Below are positions 1 through 6,499 of a stretch of 11,575 bases of DNA, one piece after another. The stretch comes from an uncultured Ruminococcus sp. (lineage in GTDB: Bacteria; Bacillota; Clostridia; Oscillospirales; Ruminococcaceae). The stretch spans positions 1-11,575 of the forward strand of contig CAMNFW010000047.1 of the NCBI GenBank assembly GCA_946537565.1. Reading direction: 5' to 3'. The stretch's first letter is position 1. Every line of letters starts with the position of its first letter. The translations under genes were made by a program, and so were the position numbers. The notes beneath the pieces were generated by a model. It had not been told where the DNA came from. It made no database searches and was given only the letters and a program-made list of their open reading frames with translations.

Positions 1-211
1 AGACGCTGTCTCTGGACTCTGCCAAAGGGTTGTGAACCCTTTGGAATCCCGGCTCCCGTTCCCAGTAACTCGCCTTAAACCTGCACTCCATTCACGTCTT
101 TTAACTGCTTTAAGCCTTTTTTTCGGGGCTGCACCGCCATTTGTGAAAAAGTTGGCTGACACAAAATCGAATTACAGAAAAGTGTCACCATAAAGTGCCG
201 GAGCCATATCT
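1..211. other. noncoding region upstream of the tandem repeat
   Basis: No credible gene is visible here. The only open frame of note, a 66-codon minus-strand frame at 75-275, runs into the direct repeat, has no recognisable motif and no good ribosome binding site, so I treat it as chance. The first 60 bases hold a compact inverted repeat (listed separately). The rest is unremarkable, with a pyrimidine-rich stretch around 98-125. Nothing shows the end of an upstream gene, so it must lie outside the window. Confidence 0.5.
22..44. repeat. perfect 9-bp inverted repeat (hairpin)
   Basis: The arms CCAAAGGGT (22-30) and ACCCTTTGG (36-44) pair perfectly around a 5-nt loop (TGTGA). No T-run follows on either strand, so it is not a classical intrinsic terminator. 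From memory, CCAAAGGG/CCCTTTGG hairpins followed by GGAATCCC are recurrent intergenic elements in Ruminococcus-like genomes. A dispersed repeat or transcript-end stabiliser is therefore the best reading, and a genome-wide count would settle it. Confidence 0.5.
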
Positions 212-367
212 GTGCTGTATGCGATCGAAATGTTACAAATGCCGAAAAGAGTGAGCGAGCTTTAGCGAGCGTCAACGTGAGCCAAAAAAGTGCTGTATGC
301 GATCGAAATGTTACAAATCACGGAAAGAGTGAGCGAGTTTATGAGCGACAACGTGAGCTAAAAAAAA
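212..367. repeat. 78-bp direct tandem duplication
   Basis: Two adjacent copies (212-289 and 290-367) are in exact 78-bp register. The first 29 bases of each are identical (GTGCTGTATGCGATCG, then AAATGTTACAAAT). The remainder is similar but diverged: GAGTGAGCGAG and CAACGTGAGC are shared, and a 2-bp indel is compensated by the length of the A-run. Both copies end in an A-run. The duplication stops 2 bp before the -35 box of the response-regulator promoter. It could be a regulatory array or a dispersed intergenic element that duplicated. It is not a CRISPR, because there are no spacers and only two units. Confidence 0.85.
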
Positions 368-369
368 GC

Positions 370-398
370 TTGACAATGTAGGGGAAATGTTGTATAAT
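370..398 (+). promoter_or_regulatory. sigma-A-type promoter of the two-component operon
   Basis: The -35 box TTGACA (370-375) and -10 box TATAAT (393-398) are both perfect consensus with an ideal 17-bp spacer. Transcription should start near 405, giving a leader of about 50 nt. A palindrome, AATAGT-TT-ACTATT (406-419), sits right at the predicted start and could be an operator. Such a perfect core promoter suggests high basal expression or a need for repression. Confidence 0.85.
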
Positions 399-405
399 AA
401 TTGTG

Positions 406-419
406 AATAGTTTACTATT
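406..419. promoter_or_regulatory. palindrome at the predicted transcription start (possible operator)
   Basis: AATAGT (406-411) and ACTATT (414-419) form a perfect 6-bp dyad around TT, overlapping about +1 to +14 of the promoter at 370-398. OmpR-family regulators usually bind direct repeats, so if this is a real operator the binder may be a different protein. It could also be a chance dyad in AT-rich DNA. Confidence 0.25.
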
Positions 420-455
420 ATTTAATGAATAAATGCAGGAAGGAAGGTTGAAAGT

Positions 456-1163
456 ATGGCTAACGAAAAAAGCCTTAAGGTGCTGATCGTGGACGATGAC
501 AAAAATATATGTGACTTGCTGCGCCTTTACCTCGAAAAGGACGGCTACAGCGTTATCTTATCTCATGACGGCGAGGAGGCAGTTGTAAAATTTAACGCTC
601 TCAAGCCGGATATGGTCCTTCTTGATATTATGCTCCCCGGTATCGACGGCTGGCAGGTTTGCAGAGAAATAAGAAAAAAATCTAATGTGCCTATCATAAT
701 GATCACCGCAAAAGGTGAAACTATCGACAAGGTCATAGGTCTTGAACTCGGCGCAGATGACTATATCGTCAAGCCTTTCGATGCAAAGGAAGTCATCGCC
801 CGTATAAACGCTGTCACCAGAAGAGTCGGCAATATCAACGTCGAACCAGAGGTGAAAGAAGTCCGCTATGACAAGCTGTCTGTGAATATGACCCGCTATG
901 AACTGAAAGTCAACGGCAAAACTATCGACACTCCCCCAAAAGAACTGGAACTGCTCTATTACCTCGCTTCAAATCCCAACAGAGTTTATACCCGTGACCA
1001 GCTTCTCGATGAGGTGTGGGGCTTTGAATACTACGGAGATTCCAGAACCATTGATGTTCATATCAAAAGACTTCGTGAAAAGCTCGAAGGCGTTTCAGAT
1101 AAATGGGCACTGAAAACCGTCTGGGGCGTTGGCTATAAATTTGAAGCTGAAGAAGAAGAATGA
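456..1163 (+). CDS. OmpR/PhoB-family response regulator
   Basis: A 235-aa DNA-binding response regulator, the transcriptional output of a two-component system. The receiver domain spans about residues 8-121. It has the acidic pocket D13-D14, phospho-acceptor D57 (VLLDIMLPG), the switch threonine T84 (ITAK) and the invariant lysine K106 (YIVKPF). A winged-helix effector domain covers about 135-230, with the recognition-helix pattern SRTIDVHIKRLREKL and the terminal wing TVWGVGYKF typical of PhoB/WalR/CssR relatives. Length is normal and all catalytic residues are present. The start is fixed by AGGAAGG (441-447), 8 nt upstream of the ATG. It is the first gene of the operon and is followed 64 bp later by its likely cognate kinase. 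It probably regulates its own operon and the downstream protease gene. The subfamily (WalR-, PhoP- or CssR-like) cannot be set by eye. Confidence 0.95.
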   Translation: MANEKSLKVLIVDDDKNICDLLRLYLEKDGYSVILSHDGEEAVVKFNALKPDMVLLDIMLPGIDGWQVCREIRKKSNVPIIMITAKGETIDKVIGLELGADDYIVKPFDAKEVIARINAVTRRVGNINVEPEVKEVRYDKLSVNMTRYELKVNGKTIDTPPKELELLYYLASNPNRVYTRDQLLDEVWGFEYYGDSRTIDVHIKRLREKLEGVSDKWALKTVWGVGYKFEAEEEE

Positions 1164-1169
1164 TTATAG

Positions 1170-1191
1170 GGCGGACGATTTTTTGTCCGCC
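1170..1191 (+). terminator. weak terminator-like hairpin between regulator and kinase
   Basis: GGCGGAC (1170-1176) pairs perfectly with GTCCGCC (1185-1191) across an 8-nt, mostly T loop. Only three T residues follow, so complete termination is unlikely. It may act as a leaky terminator or a stabilising 3' structure that makes more regulator than kinase. Confidence 0.4.
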
Positions 1192-1227
1192 TTTACTGTC
1201 AGCTGTTTTTCCCGGAGGTGACATTGA

Positions 1228-2661
1228 ATGACAAACAGAAACAGCTCTTACTATAAGCTGTTCAGATATGCCCTGATAGTGGTGGTTTCGGTTCTTATTA
1301 TTGTTGGTGTAGTGATAATCAGTATCTGCTCTTCAGTGTACAAAAACAGCCGGCTCAATGACCACAAAACCCTGGGTGAACTGTTTTCCGGCTGCATCGA
1401 AACTGAATTCGCTAACTCCGGAAGCAGTGAATGTATTAAAAATTCTATGGGTCTTATGCGCCGCTTCAGCGTTATGTATGACGTGGAGATATACGTCTAC
1501 AACGGCGACAGCGGAAACGTTATTATGGATAGTACAGGTAAAGCTCCTGCCTATAATTCTTCAAAAATACAAAATGCCCTCAGCATTATTGATTCCACCG
1601 GAAGTATACTCTCTGCCGACAGTGCTTCTTTCTCCGAAAGTGAACCCAAAATGGTCTACGGCACTTATCTCACCCTCAGCCCTAATGATAAGCTGTATAT
1701 CTTCCTTTACGGCAAAAATTCACAGATAAATTCCTTCACCCAGACCGTCATGGCTATATATATCCTCTTCGGTATGCTGGGTGTACTGCTGATATACCTT
1801 ATGCTCAAACGGCGTGTCAGAAAACATATTACCTATGAAAATGAAATTCTCCGTATCACTGAGCTGTATTCCAAAGGCGATTTTTCCGATAAGATATCTA
1901 CTGATATGCCCGGTAACCTCGGTGATATCGCCGCCTGCATAAACTCAGTCGCCGCAGATGTTGAAAAAAGCGAGGAAAGCAGCAAGACCTTCATCGCTAA
2001 TGTCTCCCATGAGCTGAGAACCCCTATGACCACTATCGGCGGTTTCGTTGACGGTATCCTCGACGGTACTATCAAAAAATCCCGACAGACTGAATATCTC
2101 GTTCTCGTTTCCAATGAGATAAAACGTCTGAGAATCCTCATCAGCTCAATGCTAAATATGACTAAATTTGAATCCGGCACCATGCGCCCTAATTTCAAGG
2201 AGACTAATATCACTGACCTCGTAATTCAGGTGGTGCTGATGTTTGAAAAAAAGATCGAGGAGAAAAAACTGGAAATTGAAGAGCTGGACAGCAGCAGACT
2301 TATGGCTGTTGTCGATGCAGATCTTATGCAGCAGGTAATTTACAATCTGGTTGAAAATGCCGTGAAATTCGTTAACGTGGGCGGTATGCTATCCTTCCGC
2401 TTTGAAAAACAAGGCTCCACCTGTATCATCGGTATACGCAATACCGGAGAGGGGCTTAAGGACGAAGAGATCAAACAGGTCTTCGACAGATTCTATAAAA
2501 CTGATTCCTCCCGTGGAAAAGATACTACCGGTCTGGGACTTGGACTTTCTATCTCCCGAAAAATAGTGCATCTTCATAAGGGTCATATCGTGGTAAAAAG
2601 CGTGTACGGTGAATACACCGAGTTTCAGATACAGATTCCCGAAGACCCCACTAAAGCATAA
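1228..2661 (+). CDS. membrane sensor histidine kinase (HAMP-HisKA-HATPase)
   Basis: A 477-aa sensor kinase predicted to autophosphorylate and pass phosphate to D57 of the upstream regulator. Order: short cytoplasmic tail; TM1 about 12-35 (very hydrophobic, rich in V and I); an extracytoplasmic sensor of about 135 residues (36-171); TM2 about 173-193; a HAMP-like linker to about 248; HisKA with the H-box NVSHELRTPM and phospho-histidine H261; then the HATPase domain with N-box N373/N377 (IYNLVENAVKF), G1 (IRNTGEG, 403-409), F-box (FDRFYK, 419-424) and G2 (GLGLGLSI, 435-442). The G1 box has N405 where the canonical DxGxG aspartate sits. This variant recurs in clostridial kinases, to my knowledge, and need not be inactivating. 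The sensor domain has no family I recognise. The start is supported by GGAGGTG (1214-1220), 7 nt before the ATG. The ligand is unknown; the HtrA neighbour hints at envelope stress. Confidence 0.94.
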   Translation: MTNRNSSYYKLFRYALIVVVSVLIIVGVVIISICSSVYKNSRLNDHKTLGELFSGCIETEFANSGSSECIKNSMGLMRRFSVMYDVEIYVYNGDSGNVIMDSTGKAPAYNSSKIQNALSIIDSTGSILSADSASFSESEPKMVYGTYLTLSPNDKLYIFLYGKNSQINSFTQTVMAIYILFGMLGVLLIYLMLKRRVRKHITYENEILRITELYSKGDFSDKISTDMPGNLGDIAACINSVAADVEKSEESSKTFIANVSHELRTPMTTIGGFVDGILDGTIKKSRQTEYLVLVSNEIKRLRILISSMLNMTKFESGTMRPNFKETNITDLVIQVVLMFEKKIEEKKLEIEELDSSRLMAVVDADLMQQVIYNLVENAVKFVNVGGMLSFRFEKQGSTCIIGIRNTGEGLKDEEIKQVFDRFYKTDSSRGKDTTGLGLGLSISRKIVHLHKGHIVVKSVYGEYTEFQIQIPEDPTKA

Positions 2662-2757
2662 TATAAAATCGCTTTTGCTCAGCAAAAACCTCGATCCCCT
2701 ATGATTTGCAGTTATTAAGCTATGACGATAAAAGATTTTATCTGAAAGGATCTGTCT

Positions 2758-4155
2758 ATGGATAACAGAGATGATATTTTCAATGTAACCCATAATCACG
2801 GTGAGGAGGAACAGCCGGAAAAACCTGCTGAAAATGATACTCCGCCCCCTGCTCCGGAAATTAATCAGCCTGCTCCGCCTGTTTATGACGCTTTTATGTA
2901 TGAGCCTATAGGTTTTGCTGACACTGACCGTCAGGCTGCCGAGGCTATCGCCCGTGAAGAGGAAAAGAAAGAACGCAGACTTCGCCGCCGCCGTGAACGG
3001 TCAATTATCCTGCTGTTTGTATTCCTGCTGCTGGTAACTGTGGGACTGTCAGTGTACGGTATCGTTACTGATCTTATCCACGGCAAAAAAACCGTTGGCG
3101 GTGCTGCCGGTGTTCAGCCTATCGTCCTCTACAGCAACTCAAAGCCTGCCGGTGCAAATGATCCCGAAAACTTCATCGACGAAAACGGAAGGTATACTAC
3201 CGAAGGTGCTGCTGCTGCCGTTAAACCCTGTATCGTCGAGATATACACCTACAGCGATGCCTTGAGAAAAAATCTTACCGGTACCGGTTCCGGCGTTGTT
3301 ATTTCCGAAGACGGCTACATCGTCACTAACGCCCATGTTCTTGATGCCAACGGCTATCACGATATCCATACTGTAGATGATGAGGTTTACAGCGCTAAGG
3401 TGATCGGCAGAGATTCAAAAACTGATATTGCTGTTATCAAAGTCAGCGATGCGCCGCTCCAGCCGGCTGTTCTTGGTGATTCTGATGAAACTATGGTAGG
3501 CGAACAGGTTATTGCTATCGGCAATCCGGCTGGTCTTTCCAGTACCGTAACCGACGGCATTGTCTCAGCGGTGAACAGAAAAATTCGCAGCGATGCCACC
3601 GGCTTCCAAATGGACTGTATCCAGACCAATGCAGATATAAGCCCCGGAAATTCCGGCGGTGCGCTGGTAAATATGTACGGTCAGGTCATTGGTATAACCT
3701 CGTCCAAATATGTCAGCAGCTCATACGAAGGTCTTGGATTCGCTATCACGATCAACGAAGCTAAGCCTATAATCGAAGAGCTTATCAGCAATGGTTTCAT
3801 TGGCGGAAGATTCCGTATCGGTATCACTCTTATTGATATGTCTACTGATGAACACCGTTCTGTCATTGAAAAGGATATCGGCTTTGAGCTTCCGGAAGAC
3901 TTTACCGGTATTTATATCACCGATATCAGCAAGGACTGCGATATTTCCAACACCGACCTGAAAGTCCATGATTTTATCGTTGCTATCAACGGCAAGACCG
4001 TGACATCTTATGATGATCTCCACAATACCCTCAGTGCTTCATATGGTGCCGGCGATACTGTTCCTGCCACCTGTGCCCACCTTGAAAAAGACAAGGATAT
4101 TGAATACTATGAGATCAAATTCAAATTAATGGAAGACACCTCCGGTGATTTCTGA
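2758..4155 (+). CDS. HtrA/DegP-like S1C serine protease with PDZ domain
   Basis: A 465-aa membrane-anchored trypsin-like protease that would degrade or refold misfolded exported proteins outside the membrane. The cytoplasmic N-terminus is acidic and proline-rich (about 1-50), then strongly basic (RRLRRRRER, 73-81), before a single TM at about 82-104 acting as an uncleaved signal anchor. The protease domain spans about 150-340. Its triad is H193 (TNAHV), D223 (KTDIAVIK) and S299 (SPGNSGGAL), with the usual IAIGNPAGL and GLGFAI motifs. One PDZ domain lies at about 350-457 (GIYITDI, LKVHDFIVAING). All catalytic residues are intact, and size and layout fit Gram-positive HtrA. It starts 96 bp after the kinase with AAAGGA (2744-2749) upstream, and no terminator or clear promoter lies between, so it is probably co-transcribed. 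By analogy with CssRS/HtrA, the kinase-regulator pair may respond to the same stress. Confidence 0.95.
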   Translation: MDNRDDIFNVTHNHGEEEQPEKPAENDTPPPAPEINQPAPPVYDAFMYEPIGFADTDRQAAEAIAREEEKKERRLRRRRERSIILLFVFLLLVTVGLSVYGIVTDLIHGKKTVGGAAGVQPIVLYSNSKPAGANDPENFIDENGRYTTEGAAAAVKPCIVEIYTYSDALRKNLTGTGSGVVISEDGYIVTNAHVLDANGYHDIHTVDDEVYSAKVIGRDSKTDIAVIKVSDAPLQPAVLGDSDETMVGEQVIAIGNPAGLSSTVTDGIVSAVNRKIRSDATGFQMDCIQTNADISPGNSGGALVNMYGQVIGITSSKYVSSSYEGLGFAITINEAKPIIEELISNGFIGGRFRIGITLIDMSTDEHRSVIEKDIGFELPEDFTGIYITDISKDCDISNTDLKVHDFIVAINGKTVTSYDDLHNTLSASYGAGDTVPATCAHLEKDKDIEYYEIKFKLMEDTSGDF

Positions 4156-4250
4156 GAAGCGGTGATATATAGCCGTGGCTTTACCCTGGCAAAGTATGCG
4201 TGAAGTCATGTCAGGCATTTGCGATCCCGGTTTAGCTTCAACACCCCATG
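4156..4250 (+). other. spacer with possible RNA structure upstream of the CPCC gene
   Basis: The noncoding gap between protease and CPCC gene is bracketed by complementary ends, GAAGC (4156-4160) and GCTTC (4235-4239). Inside are further short pairings, such as AGCC/GGCT near 4171-4180 and GCAAA...TGC against GCATTTGC. The outline suggests a folded leader of about 84 nt, but I cannot match it to a known riboswitch or to a tRNA, since there is no T-loop consensus or CCA-adjacent seven-pair stem. No convincing promoter is present. Confidence 0.2.
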
Positions 4251-4270
4251 TAAAGGAGTTTTAAAAAAAC

Positions 4271-4750
4271 ATGAACCGATTTATGATCATTAATACTATG
4301 CTCAGACTGCTGAATACCGAGCTTGACAGTAAGCATAAAAACTCTGATGAATATAAAAGCTTGATCCAGCTTACAGAGCCGTTTTATTTTCAGCTCAGCA
4401 AAGACCTGAAAGCAGCCCCGCAAAATGATGCTGATGATTTTGACACCGCTCTCATATTCCTCAAAAAGCTGAATGATCTTATGAAGGAAAACAGTCAGCA
4501 GGGAATTGAAGATATCACTGCTGTTTTTGAAGGCTTCCGTGGTGAAAAATGGAACAGCATCGCTTCTTCACCTGAAAGATTCATGTGTCCTTGCTGCGGA
4601 GAATTTTCACTGGAAGAGCCAATGGGAAGCTTTGAGATCTGTCCGGAGTGCGGCTGGGAAAACGACCCTTCCCAGCTTAAAGACCCCGATCTTGAAGGCG
4701 GTGCAAATGAACTCAGCCTGAATCAGGCAAAAGCTAAGCTGGCTGAATAG
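4271..4750 (+). CDS. CPCC-type cysteine-rich domain protein
   Basis: A 159-aa cytoplasmic protein of unknown function. Residues 1-100 are mainly helical and charged and match nothing I recognise. Residues about 103-157 match the CPCC cysteine-rich family: MCPCCG with C106, C108 and C109, the second pair CPECGW (C124, C127), then NDP and the family's closing pattern GANELSLNQAKAKL. The cysteines look like a zinc-ribbon-like metal site. Most CPCC proteins I recall are little more than this domain, so the 100-residue N-terminal part is an extension. AAAGGAG (4252-4258) lies 12 nt before the ATG, slightly long but acceptable. It follows the protease by 115 bp on the same strand and ends just before a strong terminator, so it is probably the last gene of the unit. 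No link to stress signalling is visible beyond position. Confidence 0.85.
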   Translation: MNRFMIINTMLRLLNTELDSKHKNSDEYKSLIQLTEPFYFQLSKDLKAAPQNDADDFDTALIFLKKLNDLMKENSQQGIEDITAVFEGFRGEKWNSIASSPERFMCPCCGEFSLEEPMGSFEICPECGWENDPSQLKDPDLEGGANELSLNQAKAKLAE

Positions 4751-4760
4751 AATAAAAATA

Positions 4761-4794
4761 AGAGCGTTGAAATAATCAGCGCTCTTTTTGTTTT
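4761..4794. terminator. strong intrinsic terminator, probably bidirectional
   Basis: AGAGCGTTGA (4761-4770) and TCAGCGCTCT (4776-4785) form a 10-bp stem with one G-T wobble and a 5-nt AATAA loop, followed by TTTTGTTTT on the + strand. On the - strand the same stem is followed by TATTTTTATT. It lies between two convergent genes, 10 bp after the CPCC stop and 38 bp after the ATPase stop, so it can serve both the + and the - transcription units. Confidence 0.9.
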
Positions 4795-4831
4795 ATAAAG
4801 AAGAAAATGTATCTTTGCTGCGGACGGTCTG

Positions 4832-5575
4832 TCATATAGTTTTCGTCCTGAGAAATTCAGCGTATCTTTCACATATTTCCTGAGTATCTCCGAAAGCTAT
4901 CTGCTTGCCCTTGTCCAGCCACAAAACCTTTGTTGCCATACGTTTTATCTGGTCAAGAGAATGTGAAACAAGGATAGTTGTAGCACCGCCCTTGATTATC
5001 TCCAGCATTTTGCCCTCGCTCTTTTTACGGAAAGCTCCGTCACCGACAGAAAGCACCTCGTCAAGTATAAGTATCTCAGGATTAACAAGACAGGCAATTG
5101 AAAAAGCCAGCCTCGATTTCATGCCCGATGACAGATGTGAAAACTTTCTGTCCTCAAAGTCGTTCAGCTCTGCAAAATCAATTATGCTCTGGTAGGTGTC
5201 GTTCATGAATTCACGGGTATATCCCAGCATCGCACCACGGAGAAAAGTATTTTCCTTAACCGTAAGATCACCGTCAAAGCCTGTGCCAAGCTCCAGCAGT
5301 GAAGCAAGACTTCCCCTTACAGCCATAGTTCCGGTGGTCGGACGCATAATGCCGGATATCACCTTAAGCAGTGTTGATTTTCCAGCGCCGTTAGCACCTA
5401 CTATTCCCAGCAGCTCGCCCTCGTCCACAGAAAATGTAACATGGCTGACCGCTTCAAATTCCTTCTGGGTATAAGTGCCCTTTATCTTTTGGATTATAAC
5501 GTCCTTAAGTCCGACATTTGAGAAGTCTCCGACAATATAGGAAACGGAAACATCATTAAGTTCGATTTTTTTCAT
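4832..5575 (-). CDS. ABC transporter ATPase for surface polysaccharide/teichoic acid export (TagH/Wzt-like)
   Basis: A 247-aa nucleotide-binding subunit that powers export of a lipid-linked glycan with the adjacent permease. Walker A is GANGAGKST (60-68), the signature is LSSGM (148-152), Walker B is ILILDE (168-173) with catalytic E173, and the switch histidine is H205 (LVSHS). The N-terminal pattern with a long insertion before the first core strand (GLKDVIIQKIKG...EFEAVSHV) and the LLELGTGF motif (94-100) after Walker A are characteristic of the polysaccharide/polyol-phosphate exporter group. The protein ends right after the NBD, so it lacks the C-terminal carbohydrate-binding domain of Wzt from O9a-type systems. 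A good ribosome site (GGAGGAG) precedes the ATG. It begins 14 nt after the permease stop and is the last gene of the minus-strand operon. Confidence 0.93.
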   Translation of the reverse strand: MKKIELNDVSVSYIVGDFSNVGLKDVIIQKIKGTYTQKEFEAVSHVTFSVDEGELLGIVGANGAGKSTLLKVISGIMRPTTGTMAVRGSLASLLELGTGFDGDLTVKENTFLRGAMLGYTREFMNDTYQSIIDFAELNDFEDRKFSHLSSGMKSRLAFSIACLVNPEILILDEVLSVGDGAFRKKSEGKMLEIIKGGATTILVSHSLDQIKRMATKVLWLDKGKQIAFGDTQEICERYAEFLRTKTI

Positions 5576-5589
5576 TCTGTCTCCTCCGT

Positions 5590-6378
5590 TTACATATAAT
5601 ACAGGAACTTATAATTATACTTCTTGTATATCAATGATCCCACCAGCAATGCAATAACTGCATAGCCCAGACACAGCACATGGGTCTTAATTCCCGGAAT
5701 ATAGCCGTCCAGAACTATACAGCGTATATACTTGATGTATACATACAGAGGATTGAGATAAAAGATCTGCTGTACACGCTCAGAATAGGAATCAGTGTAA
5801 TAGAATATAGCTGAGAGGTACATCAGCATCAGTGTAAAGATATCATAGAGATACTGGATATCCTTGAAAATAACGAAAAGGGCAGAGAGTATGAAGCCGC
5901 AGCCAATGTTGAAAATGATCATGCACAGTATCGGATACAGCAGCATCAGAAACCGGAAATGAAAGGCTATTCCGTCCACCGCCACGAAGATCATGAAAAT
6001 TATCAGCGTAAGACCAAAGTTTATCAGTGAAGCCACATTCTTTGACAGCAGGAACATATACTTTGGCAGATTGATCTTAGTGATGATATTTGAATTCTGC
6101 ATCAGCGAATTCATACCGCCGGTGGTGGAATCCTTGAAGAAGGAGTAGGTAAGGTTTCCGGCGAATAGATAGATCGTATAATGGGGCTTATTCTGACCGA
6201 AAAAGTGGGTAAAGACTATGCTCATTACCAACAGCTGCATCAGCGGCGAGATAAGACTCCATAGCATACCCAGAATGGTACGCTTGTATTTCTTTTTGAA
6301 GTCACGTTTTACCAGCTCCTCAAAGAGAAATTTATGCTTTTTAATATTAGTAATTTGCGTTTTGATCGTTTCTATCAT
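5590..6378 (-). CDS. ABC-2 type permease for polysaccharide export (TagG/Wzm-like)
   Basis: A 262-aa integral membrane subunit forming the export channel with the ATPase downstream. The N-terminal cytoplasmic segment with an amphipathic start (FLFEELVKRDFKKKYKRT, about 17-34) and the following LGMLWSLISPL are classical for the ABC-2 polysaccharide exporter family. About six membrane segments are visible: roughly 37-60, 65-81, 107-134, 143-171, 176-194 and 234-251. The conserved FKDIQY segment (171-176) and the FYLNPLY motif (206-212) near the last periplasmic re-entry region are present. Size is normal. AAAGGA lies about 9 nt upstream of the ATG. A 121-nt gap with a long imperfect hairpin separates it from the 812-aa glycosyltransferase. 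The substrate cannot be told from the permease; the upstream glycosyltransferases imply a polysaccharide or a glycosylated polymer. Confidence 0.93.
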   Translation of the reverse strand: MIETIKTQITNIKKHKFLFEELVKRDFKKKYKRTILGMLWSLISPLMQLLVMSIVFTHFFGQNKPHYTIYLFAGNLTYSFFKDSTTGGMNSLMQNSNIITKINLPKYMFLLSKNVASLINFGLTLIIFMIFVAVDGIAFHFRFLMLLYPILCMIIFNIGCGFILSALFVIFKDIQYLYDIFTLMLMYLSAIFYYTDSYSERVQQIFYLNPLYVYIKYIRCIVLDGYIPGIKTHVLCLGYAVIALLVGSLIYKKYNYKFLYYM

Positions 6379-6407
6379 TTGTCATTTTCCTTTTACAATA
6401 TGTTGAG

Positions 6408-6476
6408 GTCAGCAGCGGTGCATAAGCAGACGGCTTAATATTTATCTTGTCTGCGGTATTTGTATGCACTGCTGAC
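6408..6476 (-). other. large imperfect two-tier hairpin between glycosyltransferase and permease genes
   Basis: The outer arms GTCAGCAG(CGG)TGCATA (6408-6424) and TATGCACTGCTGAC (6463-6476) give 14 pairs with a 3-nt bulge. The inner arms GCAGAC (6426-6431) and GTCTGC (6449-6454) pair around a 17-nt AT-rich loop. No T-run follows on the - strand, so it is not a simple terminator. It lies just upstream of the permease ribosome site and could tune the ratio of glycosyltransferase to transporter mRNA, protect processed 3' ends, or be a small dispersed element. Confidence 0.6.
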
Positions 6477-6499
6477 GACTCTTTACACAACTAACGCTT

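Noticed and set aside
75..275. 66-codon minus-strand open frame
   Set aside because: It overlaps the 78-bp repeat, has no motif, no good ribosome site and no neighbour on its strand. It is best explained as chance.
212..367. CRISPR array
   Set aside because: There are two contiguous units with no variable spacers and no cas genes nearby.
2673..2687. TTTTGCT/AGCAAAA palindrome after the kinase as a terminator
   Set aside because: The loop is a single base, the stem is AT-rich and no T-run follows, so it is unlikely to terminate transcription before the protease gene.
4156..4239. tRNA-like element
   Set aside because: The ends pair for only 5 bp, there is no TTCRA T-loop or recognisable anticodon arm, and no CCA-adjacent stem.
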